Shown here: positions 24,690 to 35,770 of the stretch, piece after piece
How positions within the stretch are numbered: the stretch's first letter is position 1
How the letters are laid out: the number at the start of each line of letters is the position of its first letter
Source: Cryptomeria japonica
Lineage: Eukaryota > Streptophyta > Pinopsida > Cupressales > Cupressaceae
Direction: 5' to 3'
NCBI RefSeq assembly: GCF_030272615.1
Contig: NC_081414.1
Span: 334,776,427 to 334,840,426 of the forward strand
DNA length: 64,000 nt
Translations under genes and position numbers: made by a program
Notes under the pieces: generated by a model
The model's input: the letters and a program-made list of their open reading frames with translations, nothing else
Told to the model about the DNA's origin: nothing
The model's database searches: none

Positions 24690-25085
24690 TCTTTTATTTT
24701 ATAATATATTGGCAGATGAACAAGTCAGATGTTTTCTAGACCATGTTTGAAGGGGATCTAATGGCTCAAAAGAAAGGAGGTGCGAGATAAGATTATTATG
24801 TTCCAAGTGGTATATAATGAGATGGGTAAACAAAATATAGTGATGAAAGAGGTGGGAGGAGAAAGTATTGTGTTTCAAGTTGCAGGTTTCATGGAGAACG
24901 TAAGAGTAGAAATGATAGTGGAGGAGGTAGGAGGAGAAAGCTTGAAAGTGTTTATGAATTTCCTCTACACAAGAAAAGTGGGTGATAATGAATTTTTTGC
25001 CAATTATAAACAACTTGCAAGGCTTGCAGCCAATTTTCAAATAAATAAGTTGTTTACCAACTTGAATTTGTGTATGGATGGGGTA
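24690..25085 (+). pseudogene. BTB/POZ-domain gene fragment
   Basis: Translation gives ILADE then, after a small disruption, KSDVF.TMFEGDLMAQKKGG (24705-24785). This matches the BTB core in which a buried Ala/Leu strand is followed by S-VF-TMFEGD. In a second frame, VGGESLKVFMNFLYTR and NYKQLARLAANFQINKLF (24930-25055) match the later BTB helices (FLYTG-V and LL.AA..Y.I..L). The domain normally mediates protein dimerisation and Cullin3 binding. Two frames and at least one stop make it non-functional. It lies inside the right arm of the candidate DNA transposon, consistent with capture of a host gene piece. Confidence 0.5.
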
Positions 25086-25505
25086 TGGAGGAAGGGAGAG
25101 AGGGGGAGCATGTTGGTTTGTTATTTTTGTAAGCAATATTGGTACTGCTTTTATATATTGTAACAATGGTTCATCTTGCCTCCTGATGACACCATATGAC
25201 CTCGTAGGACACCATATGCTCCTAAAGGGTCATGTGGTGTGCTAAGGGGTCATATGATGTCATTAGGTGCTATGTGGGGTCCTAAGGGAGAGAGGGAGAG
25301 AGAGAGAGGGGGGTGATGGGGAAGTAAGGGAGATAAAGGGGGGTAGGGAGAGAGAAAGAGTGGTGAGGGAGAGAAGAAGAGAGAGAGAGAGAGATAAGGA
25401 TGGGGTATGGAGGAAGGGAGAGAGGGGGAGCATGTTGGTTTGTTATTCTTGCAAGCAGTATTGGTAATGCTTTTTATATTGCAATAATGGTTCATCTTGC
25501 CATTT
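25077..25505 (+). repeat. 322-bp partial tandem duplication
   Basis: GGATGGGGTATGGAGGAAGG with the following 80 bp (to GGTTCATCTTGCC) occurs at 25077-25181 and again at 25399-25502 with few changes. The intervening sequence carries GA-rich DNA and the start of the palindromic minisatellite. Confidence 0.75.
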
Positions 25506-25595
25506 TACGAAACCGTAATACCATCTTGCCATCTTAACCCCTTAGGACATCATATACTCCTAAAGGGTCATGTGGTGTTATGTGGGGTCCTAAGG

Positions 25596-25691
<96 letters not shown>

Positions 25692-26100
25692 CCTTAAGAC
25701 ACCACATGACCCCTTAGAGAACCATATTAGGGTTATATGGTGTTGTTAGGGGTCATATTATGTCCTAAGGGGACACCATATAACCCCTTAGGTGTCGTTA
25801 GGGGCCATATTGTGTCCTATGACCCCACAGGACACCATATGATGTTGTTAGGGGTCATGTGGGGTCCTAATTGAGCCACGCATGTGTTACAACACCATAT
25901 GACCCCTTAAGACACCATATGACCCCTTAAGATATCATACATGGTTCGAAGGGGTCACATGGCATCATTGGGGTTCATGTAGGGTAATAATGGGGCCGCA
26001 CATGTGTTATAATATCATATGACCCCTTAGGACATCATATGGTCTTAAGGGGTCATATGTGTGCTAAGGGACCTTACATGATGTAAATAGGTGTTATCTG
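25185..26100. repeat. Palindromic minisatellite with GA inserts
   Basis: The word ACACCATATGACCCCTTAGG and its reverse complement alternate many times, in degenerate form, in both orientations. A pure (GA)n run lies at 25601-25689. Local hairpins should be abundant. No coding content is seen. Confidence 0.75.
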
Positions 26101-26106
26101 GGGTCC

Positions 26107-26108
<2 letters not shown>

Positions 26109-26153
<45 letters not shown>

Positions 26154-26440
26154 TATAATGTACAATAAGATATCAATATACATGTACATGTACATACACA
26201 TATACATATACATATACATATAATACAAATAAAATATCAAAATATAATACACATACATACATATTATATATACATACATACACATATATATATTATACAT
26301 GTATATATTATACATACATATATGTATACATGTACATCATACACATATACATACATATGTGTGTGTATATATACACATATATACATACAATATCTACATA
26401 TATACATATACATATATGTATGCACACACACACACATTTT
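26109..26440. repeat. (GA)n and (ACAT/ATAC)n microsatellites
   Basis: (GA)n at 26109-26151, then TACATA-type repeats to about 26440, including (CA)n near 26425. Tyr/Met-rich frames on minus are artefacts. Confidence 0.9.
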
Positions 26441-26483
26441 AAACATACAAATTAATTTTTTTATGTTAGAGTATCATAGGAAG

Positions 26484-26626
26484 AACCGTGTTTGTGTTAT
26501 TTTCTCCTTAGAACTGTGTGCGCGGTGCTTATTCAAAATAAACCTTGTACGCAGTTCATATTCAAAAGGAACCCCGTATGCAGTTTTTATTCAAAAGAAG
26601 TCATGTACGCGCTCTTGTCTATTTAG
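26484..26626 (-). repeat. Right subterminal motif cluster, 29-bp tandem units
   Basis: Five units of 28-29 bp start at 26484, 26512, 26541, 26570 and 26599. The plus strand reads AACCTTGTACGCAGTT and AACCCCGTATGCAGTT with the spacer TATTCAAAA. The reverse complement, AACTGCATACGGGGTT, matches the left-arm word AACCGCATACGTGGTC at most positions. Confidence 0.65.
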
Positions 26627-26640
26627 CCTTGTGAATAGGC

Positions 26641-28195
26641 TTGGATGACAAAGTTGCGGTTTGGAAGTTTGATTTCCCTCCATTTCCCTCCTTTTTACGT
26701 GTTTTGTTTTATGAACTTGGTTTCTCGACTTTGTCATAATTAGGTTTACACTTCATCAAGTGGGTATTTCTAAAATTGCCACCATATTTTCACCCATCTT
26801 CTGAGCTTTCTAACCATATATTTTTTTTAATATTTGAACAATAACATATTATTATTGAATTTATTTTACCAGTGTCTCCATAGTTCTCAGAGACATGCGT
26901 CTACCATTTTTTTATAACTTTTGATCTACTTATCCAAATTTAAAAATTTTTATATATTATTGTAGTGCACTTGATTCTTTACAAAAAAAAAATTAAAAAA
27001 ATTGCATTTTCGATTGTTTTGGTGCAAGTTATGCTTCACACACAAACAGGTACCTGATTTTCAGGATGTGCTGATTGGAAAAATCATAAAAAAAAATACT
27101 AAACAAAAATTACAAAAAAATACACAACTTATAGTGCTCACTCTTAACTATCTTTTTGCCGAAGGATTTGTCAAAATACTAAATCTAACTATGACTTTTT
27201 TGATGTGCACGTTAGACACCATGTTATGTTTTTTAGAAAAAATTAGGGTTTGTTTTTCATGCGTGAAGGATTTGACCCCCTTAATCTTATCCAATTTTTT
27301 AAAAAATTAGTAGTTCGGAAACTAGATTCAAAGTACTACAATATTTTTTCTTTAGGTATCTTCATATCTAATGTGGATGACTCAACTTTCTCCTCCAAGT
27401 TCAGGTTTACCTGATTTTAGAAAGAAAAGAAAAAAAGTCTCCACTTATACCCCCCCTTTTGCACAAAATCTCGGTGCACTTACCTAGTAATATCTCGCTT
27501 CATTGTTGTCACCATATGAAGAGATCGCTATCATCATGTGAACTCAATTGCTACATCTCTATTGTACTAGTAGGTTGCCCAACTTCTACAATTGAGGAGT
27601 GGTAACTATTTATGATTATTGAGCATATTATCTTGATTTTAATTACATAATTTTATTTATTTATTTTGTGTCTTTTATCAATATCTTGTCTAAGGTTGTC
27701 CATGGAGGTGGAAACACTGAAGCGAGGATTTAACTAAGGTGAACCCCTATACAATTTCCCAACATATTTCTTTGGTCTTCCATAAATAGGCACATATAAA
27801 GGAATTGTTTGGGATAAGTTTGTGAATGTGTTGGATATTTTTGGTGACAGTTAAACCTTTCCTTGTCATTTCAATCATTTAACTTTACTTAGTGCTTTTA
27901 TTTTAGTTAATTTATATGGTTGTTTAGTTACACTATAGTTTTCAGTATTCAAAACATTATCAAGTTGTTGTTGTTTTTTTGTGGCAATCCTAGTTTTTTG
28001 TTCATATAGGTTGCTAGCGCATCATGCTTCCATCCACATGCCACAAATTCATCTGAAATAGAGAGCTTGCCACTTTTTCCAAGAGACTTTTATGGTTTGC
28101 ACTTTTAATTTTTGAAGTCTTGAAAATTTGAATAATTCTTATGCATGATTCAAACACATATTTAGTTAATTTTAGAAGATAAAACTCAAGGTCAT
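26641..28195. other. Intergenic, no gene recognised
   Basis: AT-rich and full of short frames, none with family resemblance. It may include upstream parts of the gypsy relic that begins at 28.2 kb. Confidence 0.5.
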
Positions 28196-29450
28196 AGTTA
28201 CTTGAGGGCTTATATGAATAGAGGGTATAAATTTTTGTCCTCAAAGGATTTGATTATCATTCATAGTGGTTCACTTTTCATACTCTACAATGAGTATGAC
28301 TTTGGTGTTCACTACATCAAAGACAAGGAGAATGTTTTTGCGAATGCCTTGAGTAGGAGGTATGGGATCTCAGTTTTGACCCTTGGTGTATATTTACAAA
28401 GCTATATTATTGGGGAACTTCCCAGCGATACTTGATATCAAGAGGTGAGAGCGAAAATTGAGTCTAGGAGAGCCCTTGAGGGTAGATTTTTGAGGTTACT
28501 CTTTGGTGTTAAATGGACTTTTGCATCATCTTGGTCACATTTATGTCCCAATTTATGGTGATATTCATTTCTTAGTTTTGTTTGAGACACATTATGCTCC
28601 TTATTTAGCACATCAACACATTAAGAATATGTATGGTTACCTTAGATAGTTGTATCATTAGGCAGATACGAGGTGCAATGTTGTTGATTTTGTGGCTAGA
28701 TGCCTAGATGTGTTAGAGGGTGAAGGTCAAATATCAAAATCCAATAGGTCTCTTGCAACCACATGTCATTCCTAAGTGGAAATGGGATACAATGCCTCTT
28801 GATTTCATTTTTGAGCTACCCGTGTCTTCTTGTTGTCATGATGCTATCATGGTTACGATGGATAAGTTGTCAAAGGTTTCTCGTTTCTCCCCCATGACAT
28901 CTTCATATACTACTACATCTATAGCATGTGTGCTTATAGAGGACATTGTGCACTAGCACATAATACTACATAAGATCATTTCAGATGAAGACCCAGTGTT
29001 CACATCCTTGTTGTGGACCTCTTGGCAGCATGTTTTGGGTACTAAGCTTAATCTCATTTTTACATAACACTCTAAGACCTACAGATAGATAGAATGAGTT
29101 AATTAGTTCTTGTGGATATGCTTCATTTGTATATCATGGAACAACAGTCGAGGTGGGAGGACTATTTGTATTTAGTAGAGTTTTCCTATAATTTTCAAAA
29201 GGTCAATGTTAATGGGGTTTTATAAGGGCAAAATAGCTCATTTTCATACTTAACTTTATTTTGGAGTTTTTGAGTGCCCAAAACCTTCCCTATATGCGGA
29301 TTTACAAATGGTGATTATGGACTGAATTATAGGAGAAATTTTGTAAGGGTTTTCCGTTATAATAGGATTGGGGAAATGTTTATGTTATGTGGATTCATTC
29401 TCACATTTAGTTTGTTGGAAGAAATTCAAGATTGAAGTTTGTGGGTAATT
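28196..29450 (+). pseudogene. Ty3/gypsy pol relic: RNase H end and integrase
   Basis: NEYDFGVHYIKDKENVFANA with LSRR (28284-28360) is the end of a gypsy RNase H domain; the family's usual form is IKGKEN-VADALSRR, and the Asp of ADALSR is here Asn. Integrase follows in several frames: THYAPYLAHQHIKNMYGYL (zinc-finger His pair), PIGLLQPHVIPKWKWDTMPL and DFIFELP (28740-28815), ISDEDPVFTS (28978-29007, the second catalytic Asp), GTKLNLI and GRTICI. Stops and frameshifts are frequent. The proteins once copied and inserted an LTR element. No LTR could be placed with confidence. Confidence 0.65.
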
Positions 29451-31361
29451 TTGAGGTAGGATCTTCAATTCTTCATTTCCTCTTATTTTTTTGTATTTGA
29501 AATGGTTTAAAATAGATTCAATTAGGATAAGATGCATTTCCTTAGTTGAAATGAGTTCATTTGTATATGTAGTTTATTAGATTTAAGCAATTTTTTATAA
29601 ATATTGCATTTGGAAACATTACCATGACAAAATTTTAATTGAGTAGGTGAATTGATTATTTAAAAGTGAAAATTGAGTGTTAGGTGCATAGAGACCAAAA
29701 GGGTATTTTTACATTTTTGAGATTCAAACTTCAAAAATTTTGTGTTCTTCAAGCTATTTTCACGGTGAAAAACACTATTTAGTGGACTTTGGAAAAAGTT
29801 GAAAAGGAATGAAAAAGTGGAAATTTTCATATTTTGATGAAATGGAATGTGGAATGATGGAATTAGTATGTGAGATTTTTATTTGGAGTGAATTGCATAT
29901 TGTCTCATGATGTTATTGAGAATTGTGAAAGTATGCTTATGTGTTAAAAAGATGTGAAACTGTGAAATTTACATTATTTTTTATGTTGTGCCTTGTTCAT
30001 GTAGAAAGGAATGAGCCTAGGGTATGGGTTTTAGAGTTAGTTATGGGAGTTTATCTCAATAGAGGTTGGGGCACAAAATGGTCACTAGGATAATCTATTG
30101 AAGAGTTGTGTATAACCAACCAAATCTAAATAAAACATGGGTAATGAAACTAAGATAATTGGATAAATAAAGAATTTTTCTAGTATGATCAAGTCTCTTC
30201 GTCTTGAAAAGAGGACCACTTAGTGTGTGAGCCATCCCTTCATGATATGTGATGAAGCTTCCCTCTTGCACTCTCTAATATATAAACCCTATGTAGTATG
30301 AGTCGCACCCTAGGATATGTAGTACTCCTTCCATGTTTGTGCTTACTCTATGATCATATATGATGTGTATAATTCATGATTGATCTATGTGTAAGCCTAT
30401 CTCCCCCTCGTGTATTCAGTGCATGTTGTGTTTGGGCCATGTAATTATCTCCATGAGCATGTTAAATGAACCTTTGGGTTCCATATGGTTGGGTAGCATA
30501 TATAACCACCATGGGGGACAAAAGACTTTGGCATCAAAGTTGGTATTGGTCTCGTTCTACTCTTATCCCTTTCATGTTTTAAAGTTCTTTTCAATTTTTT
30601 CAATCTATAACTCAAGGATGTTTGAATCTAAGAAATGTAGTGATGTATTATTGTATATTATAACTTCAAGAAGGATAAATTGTAATCAAATGATAATGAG
30701 ATATATTATTAAATTTTGTGTGTGTTGATGTTGGTACAAAGCACAAGTTATCATGCATTATCTCCTTTCATTCCAAATTTTGCATTATGGTTAATGAGTA
30801 GGAATATTTCTTTGGGTTTTAAAATGAAACTAGTTGTTTTTTGAGTCACCCTAGAGAGTGTTGTAGTCCCCTCCCAAGTCTTTCATACCTCCTTGTGGAA
30901 TTTCATGTCATTTTGAGTCATTACGGGTTTGTTTGTGGCCTTCCCGAACATCTTATGAAATCTTGTAAAAGTATTTTAAGTGTTTTAATTATTTATCCTT
31001 GCATGTTTTAGCTTATATTGGGAATTTAGGGTGGTCGTGAGGTGGTTTTGCACTTGCCCATCCTCTCCCTTTGCTTGTCGATGATGGCCAGTGTCTAGGG
31101 GAGTTGATTTTTATTCTTCCTCCCAGAGCGCTTTTCGTATTTTTTGTGTTCTTGGGACTACCTAGGCACCTTTAGTATAGTTCATGTCTATGACATCCTA
31201 GTGACCAATACCTAGCTTTTATTTTTCTCATTGGTTAGGATAGATACACACTTAGAGGACAATAGTGTAGGTGTAAGGTTGCTAAAGACACCAATGGGGT
31301 GCGTGCAATAAGTTGAGTTTACTTTTTGCCTAAAAAGTGGAAGTGTATTTCTAAATTGTTA
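29451..31361. other. Unassigned, possibly 3' end and LTR of the gypsy relic
   Basis: No coding resemblance. A TATAAACCC word occurs at 30281. The stretch follows the integrase relic and precedes a LINE tail, so it may contain that element's 3' LTR, but no paired copy exists in the window to confirm it. Confidence 0.35.
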
Positions 31362-31416
31362 GACTTTAAATGATTGTATGCAAAATTCATCTAAATTTCT
31401 AATATCAATGAAAGTG
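31362..31416 (+). repeat. 3' tail of another LINE copy
   Basis: GACTTTAAATGATTGTATG here matches GACTTTGAATGATTGTATG at 55398-55416, the 3' end of the downstream LINE, in 18 of 19 bases. Both are followed by an AT-rich tail. It directly abuts the G run that starts the next LINE. Confidence 0.45.
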
Positions 31417-31639
31417 AGGGGGGGGGGGGGGGGGGTGAGGAGTTCAGCTGCTCTATAACTACATGAAAATTGTCTTGAGTGAGTTTAAGGGGTCGACCCA
31501 TGTGGGTGGAGGAGGTGGTAAGGCCTCCTCCACAAGGGTAAGTGCCTTGTTTTGCCCCGATATTTCTCTTTGTTTCACATTTACTCCTCTCTTTGTTGTG
31601 TGTCGTTCATCCAGGTAGCGTGTGAGGGTGTATAAGGTA

Positions 31640-33610
31640 TTATGGGTGACACGTCAGATGGGATGGCAATTAATGTCGATTGGCCAATGGTCATTGTGGC
31701 TTTTGTTGATGGTAATAATGGAAAATCCTTTAAAGAGGCCCTTATGACTTGACCTTTTTTTGTTATGTGCGAAGCCAGGTTTAATGTGGTAATTTTTTCA
31801 GACTCTGACTCTACTGGCATCGAGAGTAAAGGAGGTAAGTTCTCTAGCCCTCCCTTGCCTACTTTGTCTGTCACTCCTAATGAATCCATGGTTAAAGCCA
31901 TTAATATGGAAAGAATAGGTTACAAGATATTGCAATTTTTTTAGTGGTCGTGGATGTGGCTAAATGTCCAGCTAGGAAATTTATATGTGAATGGATTAAA
32001 AAAGTACGGGTGAAAAAATTAGGGTTTTGTGTTTCTTTTTGTAGAATGATACAAAGAGGTTTATTTGTTATTCTTTAGAGATGCAAAGTCTTAGGTTACG
32101 TTTGTCCAAAATAAATTTTGGGTGATTGGTAAATGCAATTTTAGAGCCCTAAAATGGTCTCTTGATGTGGTCAATGATGAAATTCTTGCATTGTCATGTC
32201 CTAGATAGATAGAGGTTTACAAAAACCTCCCTCCAATTTTGTGGAATTTTATCCTGTAGATCCTTGAACCTATTGGCAAAGTGATTAGGGTTGATAACTC
32301 TCAAACCCTCGTGCCTTATTTGGATGCCTGAGTTTTGGTATCGCTTAACCCTAGCAAATAATTTCCTAGATTTGTTGAAATTAATGTCGATAATGACCCC
32401 ATTACTTGCCTTATTGAAACCCTTGGGGGAATCAATGCATGATTCCTTTGTAGATGCGAAGGGCATATTAGGAGGAATTGCCCTATTCTTTCATCTTGAA
32501 AAGTGGAGTTTGAATAAGGCTCAAGATAAGAATCCCCCCAAGATAAGGACTTTGGAGATAAGGCCCCCCCAATTGGTTGATGGGAGGAATGATAGCTCCT
32601 TGTTAAAGGATAAATTGGACTCTTTTAATTTATCCATTAAAGAAGCCATTTCTCTTCCAAATAGGGACTTACTGGTGCATGATCAATCGGTTAGCTTTGG
32701 GACTTTCACTTCTGAAGCTCCCCCTCACTCAGTTGTGGCTGAAGCCATTGTGCATATTAATGAGTCTCAAATGATATCAGGCCAATTTATGGTGCCTAAA
32801 TCTCATAAAGTTAGGAAGAAAAATGCACAACAACTTGTTTTGGAAAAATTAAAGATTCTTGTTCTATGCCCATGGATGATGATTCCAATGAGGCACCACC
32901 TAAGATGAAATTTTCCAATAACAAGAGATCTTCTTTGGTCCAATCTATTGTGAAAGGTCTTGAAGACAAGGAATGGTCCAACAATGATTTGGGCAGGTCC
33001 AGGGGTAGAACCTCCCCTGAGTTTGTCAATAGTCCTTTATGTCTCTAATAAGTTTGATATCCTTTCTAATGCCCATTTAGAGATTAATTTGCAGGATGAG
33101 AAACAAAAGGCTTTAGAAACCCGAGGGGTTGTTGCTCCCCCTCTATGTGCCCAAAACAATGCTTTCCTTGAGTTTGATTCTTCATATCAATACTCTATGG
33201 TTCACAAGGATAGTGCCTTCTTTGATATCATTGTTGTTGACCTTTCAGTTAAACCATCCATCCTTGATATATTACTCAAGCTTGGAGATTCTCCCTAGGA
33301 AGATTATGATCTGAATAATTGTGATGACTCCCTTGAGGGGGCTAGTTATGAGTCCAAGATGGAGGCATAGTTTTCTTCCATCAACTCGGTTACTAGTGGG
33401 GACCTGTAGGGTGAGGTTGGGAATGTGGAATGTGGTGAGCCAGGTACTACAGAGTCAGTAAGGATTTTTGAAAAGCATAAAATAGGTAGACGTAGGCAAA
33501 AAAGAGGGAGACCTAAATGATCTAAAGGAAAAATATCTCCCCTCTATAAGAAGGTTGATGCCAAGGTAGATTTTCCCAAGTGTTTTAGTAGTTTAAGGAC
33601 TCCCAAGTAA
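31640..33610 (+). pseudogene. LINE ORF1 (RNA-binding gag-like protein), broken
   Basis: The first frame includes GDTSDGMAINVDWPMVIVA (31642 on). Near 32210-32440 it reads EVYKNLPPILWNF, EPIGKVIRVD and FPRFVEINVDNDP, the pattern of the plant LINE ORF1 core (W-RL-NLP--FW ... IG--LG--I). A shortened zinc-knuckle-like CRCEGHIRRNCP follows near 32450-32485. After a frameshift near 32490 the reading moves to the frame that includes NRDLLVHDQ and MISGQFMVPKSHKVRKKN (to 32830), then shifts again to a basic end, RRRQKRGRPK, near 33490-33520. ORF1 binds LINE RNA. This copy has many stops. Confidence 0.6.
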
Positions 33611-33628
33611 TCAAGTTGAGCTACTTCT

Positions 33629-33714
33629 ATGATGAAGGGCATATCTTGGAATATAAGGGGACTTGAGTCCTCAAAAAAGAAACATGTAGTTAAGAGGTTC
33701 TTGAGACAACATAT
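33629..33714 (+). pseudogene. LINE ORF2, first 29 codons
   Basis: Starts MMKGISWNIRGLESSKKKHV, the usual beginning of an L1 endonuclease (WN-RGL). It is cut by the LTR element after RQHI. The same protein continues at 51261 with DVEIVMLQEVK, so only the five-base target duplication CATAT is repeated. Little decay shows in this short piece. Confidence 0.85.
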
Positions 33715-34730
33715 TGTATACACCTAAAAATGGTCTGAAGATAAATAATTAAATACGCAATTCTTTAATTAATCCTCCTTCCCAATTTAATTGAATTTAC
33801 TAAGCAATTTGATTAAATTACCCCTCTTCCTCTACTTACTAATAAATCTACGGATTTATTTAATAGGTTCATTTCATAATCCCCTTTAATTAATGAATTC
33901 AAATTAATTAATTCCCCCCATCAAAATCATTTCTTCTAAATCCCCTAATTAATTAAAACAAATCAAATTCATGAGTTGTTGAAATTAATTAGCCTTTTCC
34001 CATTATTTGAATTTTTATATTCAAATTCTCCTAACTTCTACCACTCCTAAACCTAACCCATTCCATCCTAACCACCATGTCCCCTTTCATCCAACATCTT
34101 CTAGAACCTTTGTGACACTTGTCACTAAGTGTTCCCTTTCATACACTCTCTTCTAGAAGCCTCTTGACACTTGTCACTATAGAGATTATAGATGTTCCCT
34201 TTAATCCAACCCCCTTTGCCATCCTCCTCCAATTTAACCATTGATATCTTCAGATCAATCTTGATCGTTAATTCTTGCCACCTCACCCCTAGCCTTGGAA
34301 ATCCTATAAATAGACCTCATTTTGGAGCAATATGGATCCCATCTAATTCTCATCTTATGCATTATTACTATAGGCATCTAGTTTATAGCTTATCATTCTT
34401 TAGCAATGTTATCATGCTCAATTTTAGCTTAATTGCATCTTCATTCTAGCTTATTTTCTAGAATAATCATGAACTCATATATCTTAATCATGATATTCTT
34501 GCTAGATCATGCATTTTCATCATTCAAATCCTCCATCTAAGTGTAGTCAAGTCACTAGAATATGCATAATCAGATTTGAGAGCATTTTTTATACTCGCAT
34601 TTACTAGGAGGCAATAGGTCGATTAGCTATGGTTTTAAATTTCATTGTTTTAATTCACTAACCATTGCTTGTAATGATTTATTGAGTGCATTATGGTTGC
34701 AGGTACAAGTACACTTCATAGAGCACCACA
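33715..34730 (+). repeat. 5' LTR of the outer element
   Basis: 1016 bp, TGTATACACC to GAGCACCACA. It matches 50254-51255 closely, differing by a few percent and small indels, including loss of an AATTCAAATTAATT-type segment in the 3' copy. It contains a TATA box at 34305. Confidence 0.9.
34305..34313 (+). promoter_or_regulatory. TATA box of the outer LTR
   Basis: TATAAATAG within TCCTATAAATAGACCTC, a typical plant pol II TATA box. It is conserved in the 3' LTR at 50830 as TATAAATAA. Confidence 0.65.
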
Positions 34731-34750
34731 TTTTGGCACCCACCTTGGGG
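34731..34750 (+). promoter_or_regulatory. Primer-binding site of the outer element
   Basis: TTTTGGCACCCACCTTGGGG directly follows the 5' LTR. The comparable site in many Tat-lineage elements is TGGCGCCCACCGTGGGG, so the changes here (GCGCCC to GCACCC, CGTG to CTTG) are mostly C/G-to-T/A decay. Confidence 0.7.
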
Positions 34751-35770
34751 CTGAAATCATCACTTTTGACCTCTTAATCTTCAGAAAACTTCATCTTTGT
34801 CCGGCTCTAGTTCAAAAATTTGTATGAGTTGCCTTTTCAGCTCATACGAACTTCCTTTCATCCTAGGACGACACCTCATCCTGACTCGTACTAGGTAGAA
34901 ATATGTGTCATATGAGGTTCTATGTTGTAAATTCTTTATTCGCACTAGGTCTAAAGATGTATTGTACGAGTCTATTTCTTGCAAATTATTTACTCATATT
35001 AAGCATAATTATGTGTTGTACGAGCTAGTTTTAGCTTGTGTCAGAGGTCTAAATATTTGTCGTACTATCTGATAAATCATGTCGTACGAGTCTCTGCATC
35101 TATGATTTTTTTTGATAAACTGCAAGGTAGGGTTTTCTGATTCTAATCTGAATTTTTCTAATGCTAACCCTAATTTGTTTGTGAGCTTTTTTTGCAGCCT
35201 AACTCTTTTCTATAGGACGATTTAAGAAGATATGCTTGTCAAAGACATAATTCAAAACACAAATCATGACTACTAATGAATTTATTTTACAGGTTGCCTA
35301 TGAATTCGACTAAACTTTGTGTATTCATTAAAGTTTTTCTAGGCACACTTCAATTTTGCTAAAGGAATGAACAATCATGTATTTCATGTCTTTGATGATA
35401 GGCGAGTATGCTCTCACCTTTCTTAGGTGATCAGAAAGCTAGACTCATCTTTTGCTTTTATTAGTGCATTTCTTTAGAAGGCTTGCCCTCCTGAGGAGTA
35501 ATAACTCTTAGCCATTAAGGTTGATGAGAGGGGAATGACCTAAGTGGGAATGACTAATGCCAAGTAATCCAACCCACTATAAAATAAATGTGTTTTTCAT
35601 GAAAATCAAAGCAACAACAGTGCTCGGGAATAGCTCTCCTTTGTACCTTCGGGTATATCAAACCTTGGTTTTCAAGGCTAGGAGACCTCTTAATTGAGTT
35701 TATACCTCGACGCGCCGAACGGATCCCTTACTAGTGTCGGTTAACATAGAAGCTACCCGATTCACCTTCG
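34751..35770 (+). other. Outer element leader, left of the nested insertion
   Basis: No frame of note. It contains several copies of CGTACGAG and CATACGA words (34850-35095) that reappear to the right of the nested element (44015-44100). This shows that the two parts were once continuous. Confidence 0.6.

Larger units (their letters stand above)
14880..26640. mobile_element. Candidate two-gene DNA transposon with subterminal repeats
   Basis: Four observations suggest one element. (1) A DDE-like transposase pseudogene lies on minus at 20940-23880. (2) A multi-exon partner pseudogene lies on plus at about 15194-17804, convergent with it. (3) A degenerate near-palindromic motif (consensus about AACCGCATACGTGGT) is clustered upstream of both genes, at 14951-15071, 24188-24320 and 26484-26626. 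(4) A 359-bp tandem array sits between the two 3' ends. The right arm is expanded by microsatellites, a minisatellite and a captured BTB fragment. I could not find clean terminal inverted repeats or a target duplication, so the outer limits are approximate. The hairpin-like GGTGTGTG...CACACACC at 14885-14927 may mark the left end. Confidence 0.5.

Noticed and set aside
24544-24750. Arg/Glu-repeat open frame
   Set aside because: Translation of the GA microsatellite.
27002-27310. 102-codon open frame
   Set aside because: AT-rich, with no resemblance to a known domain and no supporting context.
30387-30728. 113-codon open frame
   Set aside because: No family resemblance; sits in a probable non-coding end of a decayed element.
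34192-34449. Matching open frames in the two outer LTRs (also 50717-50974)
   Set aside because: Their similarity only reflects LTR identity; they lie across the LTR promoter region.
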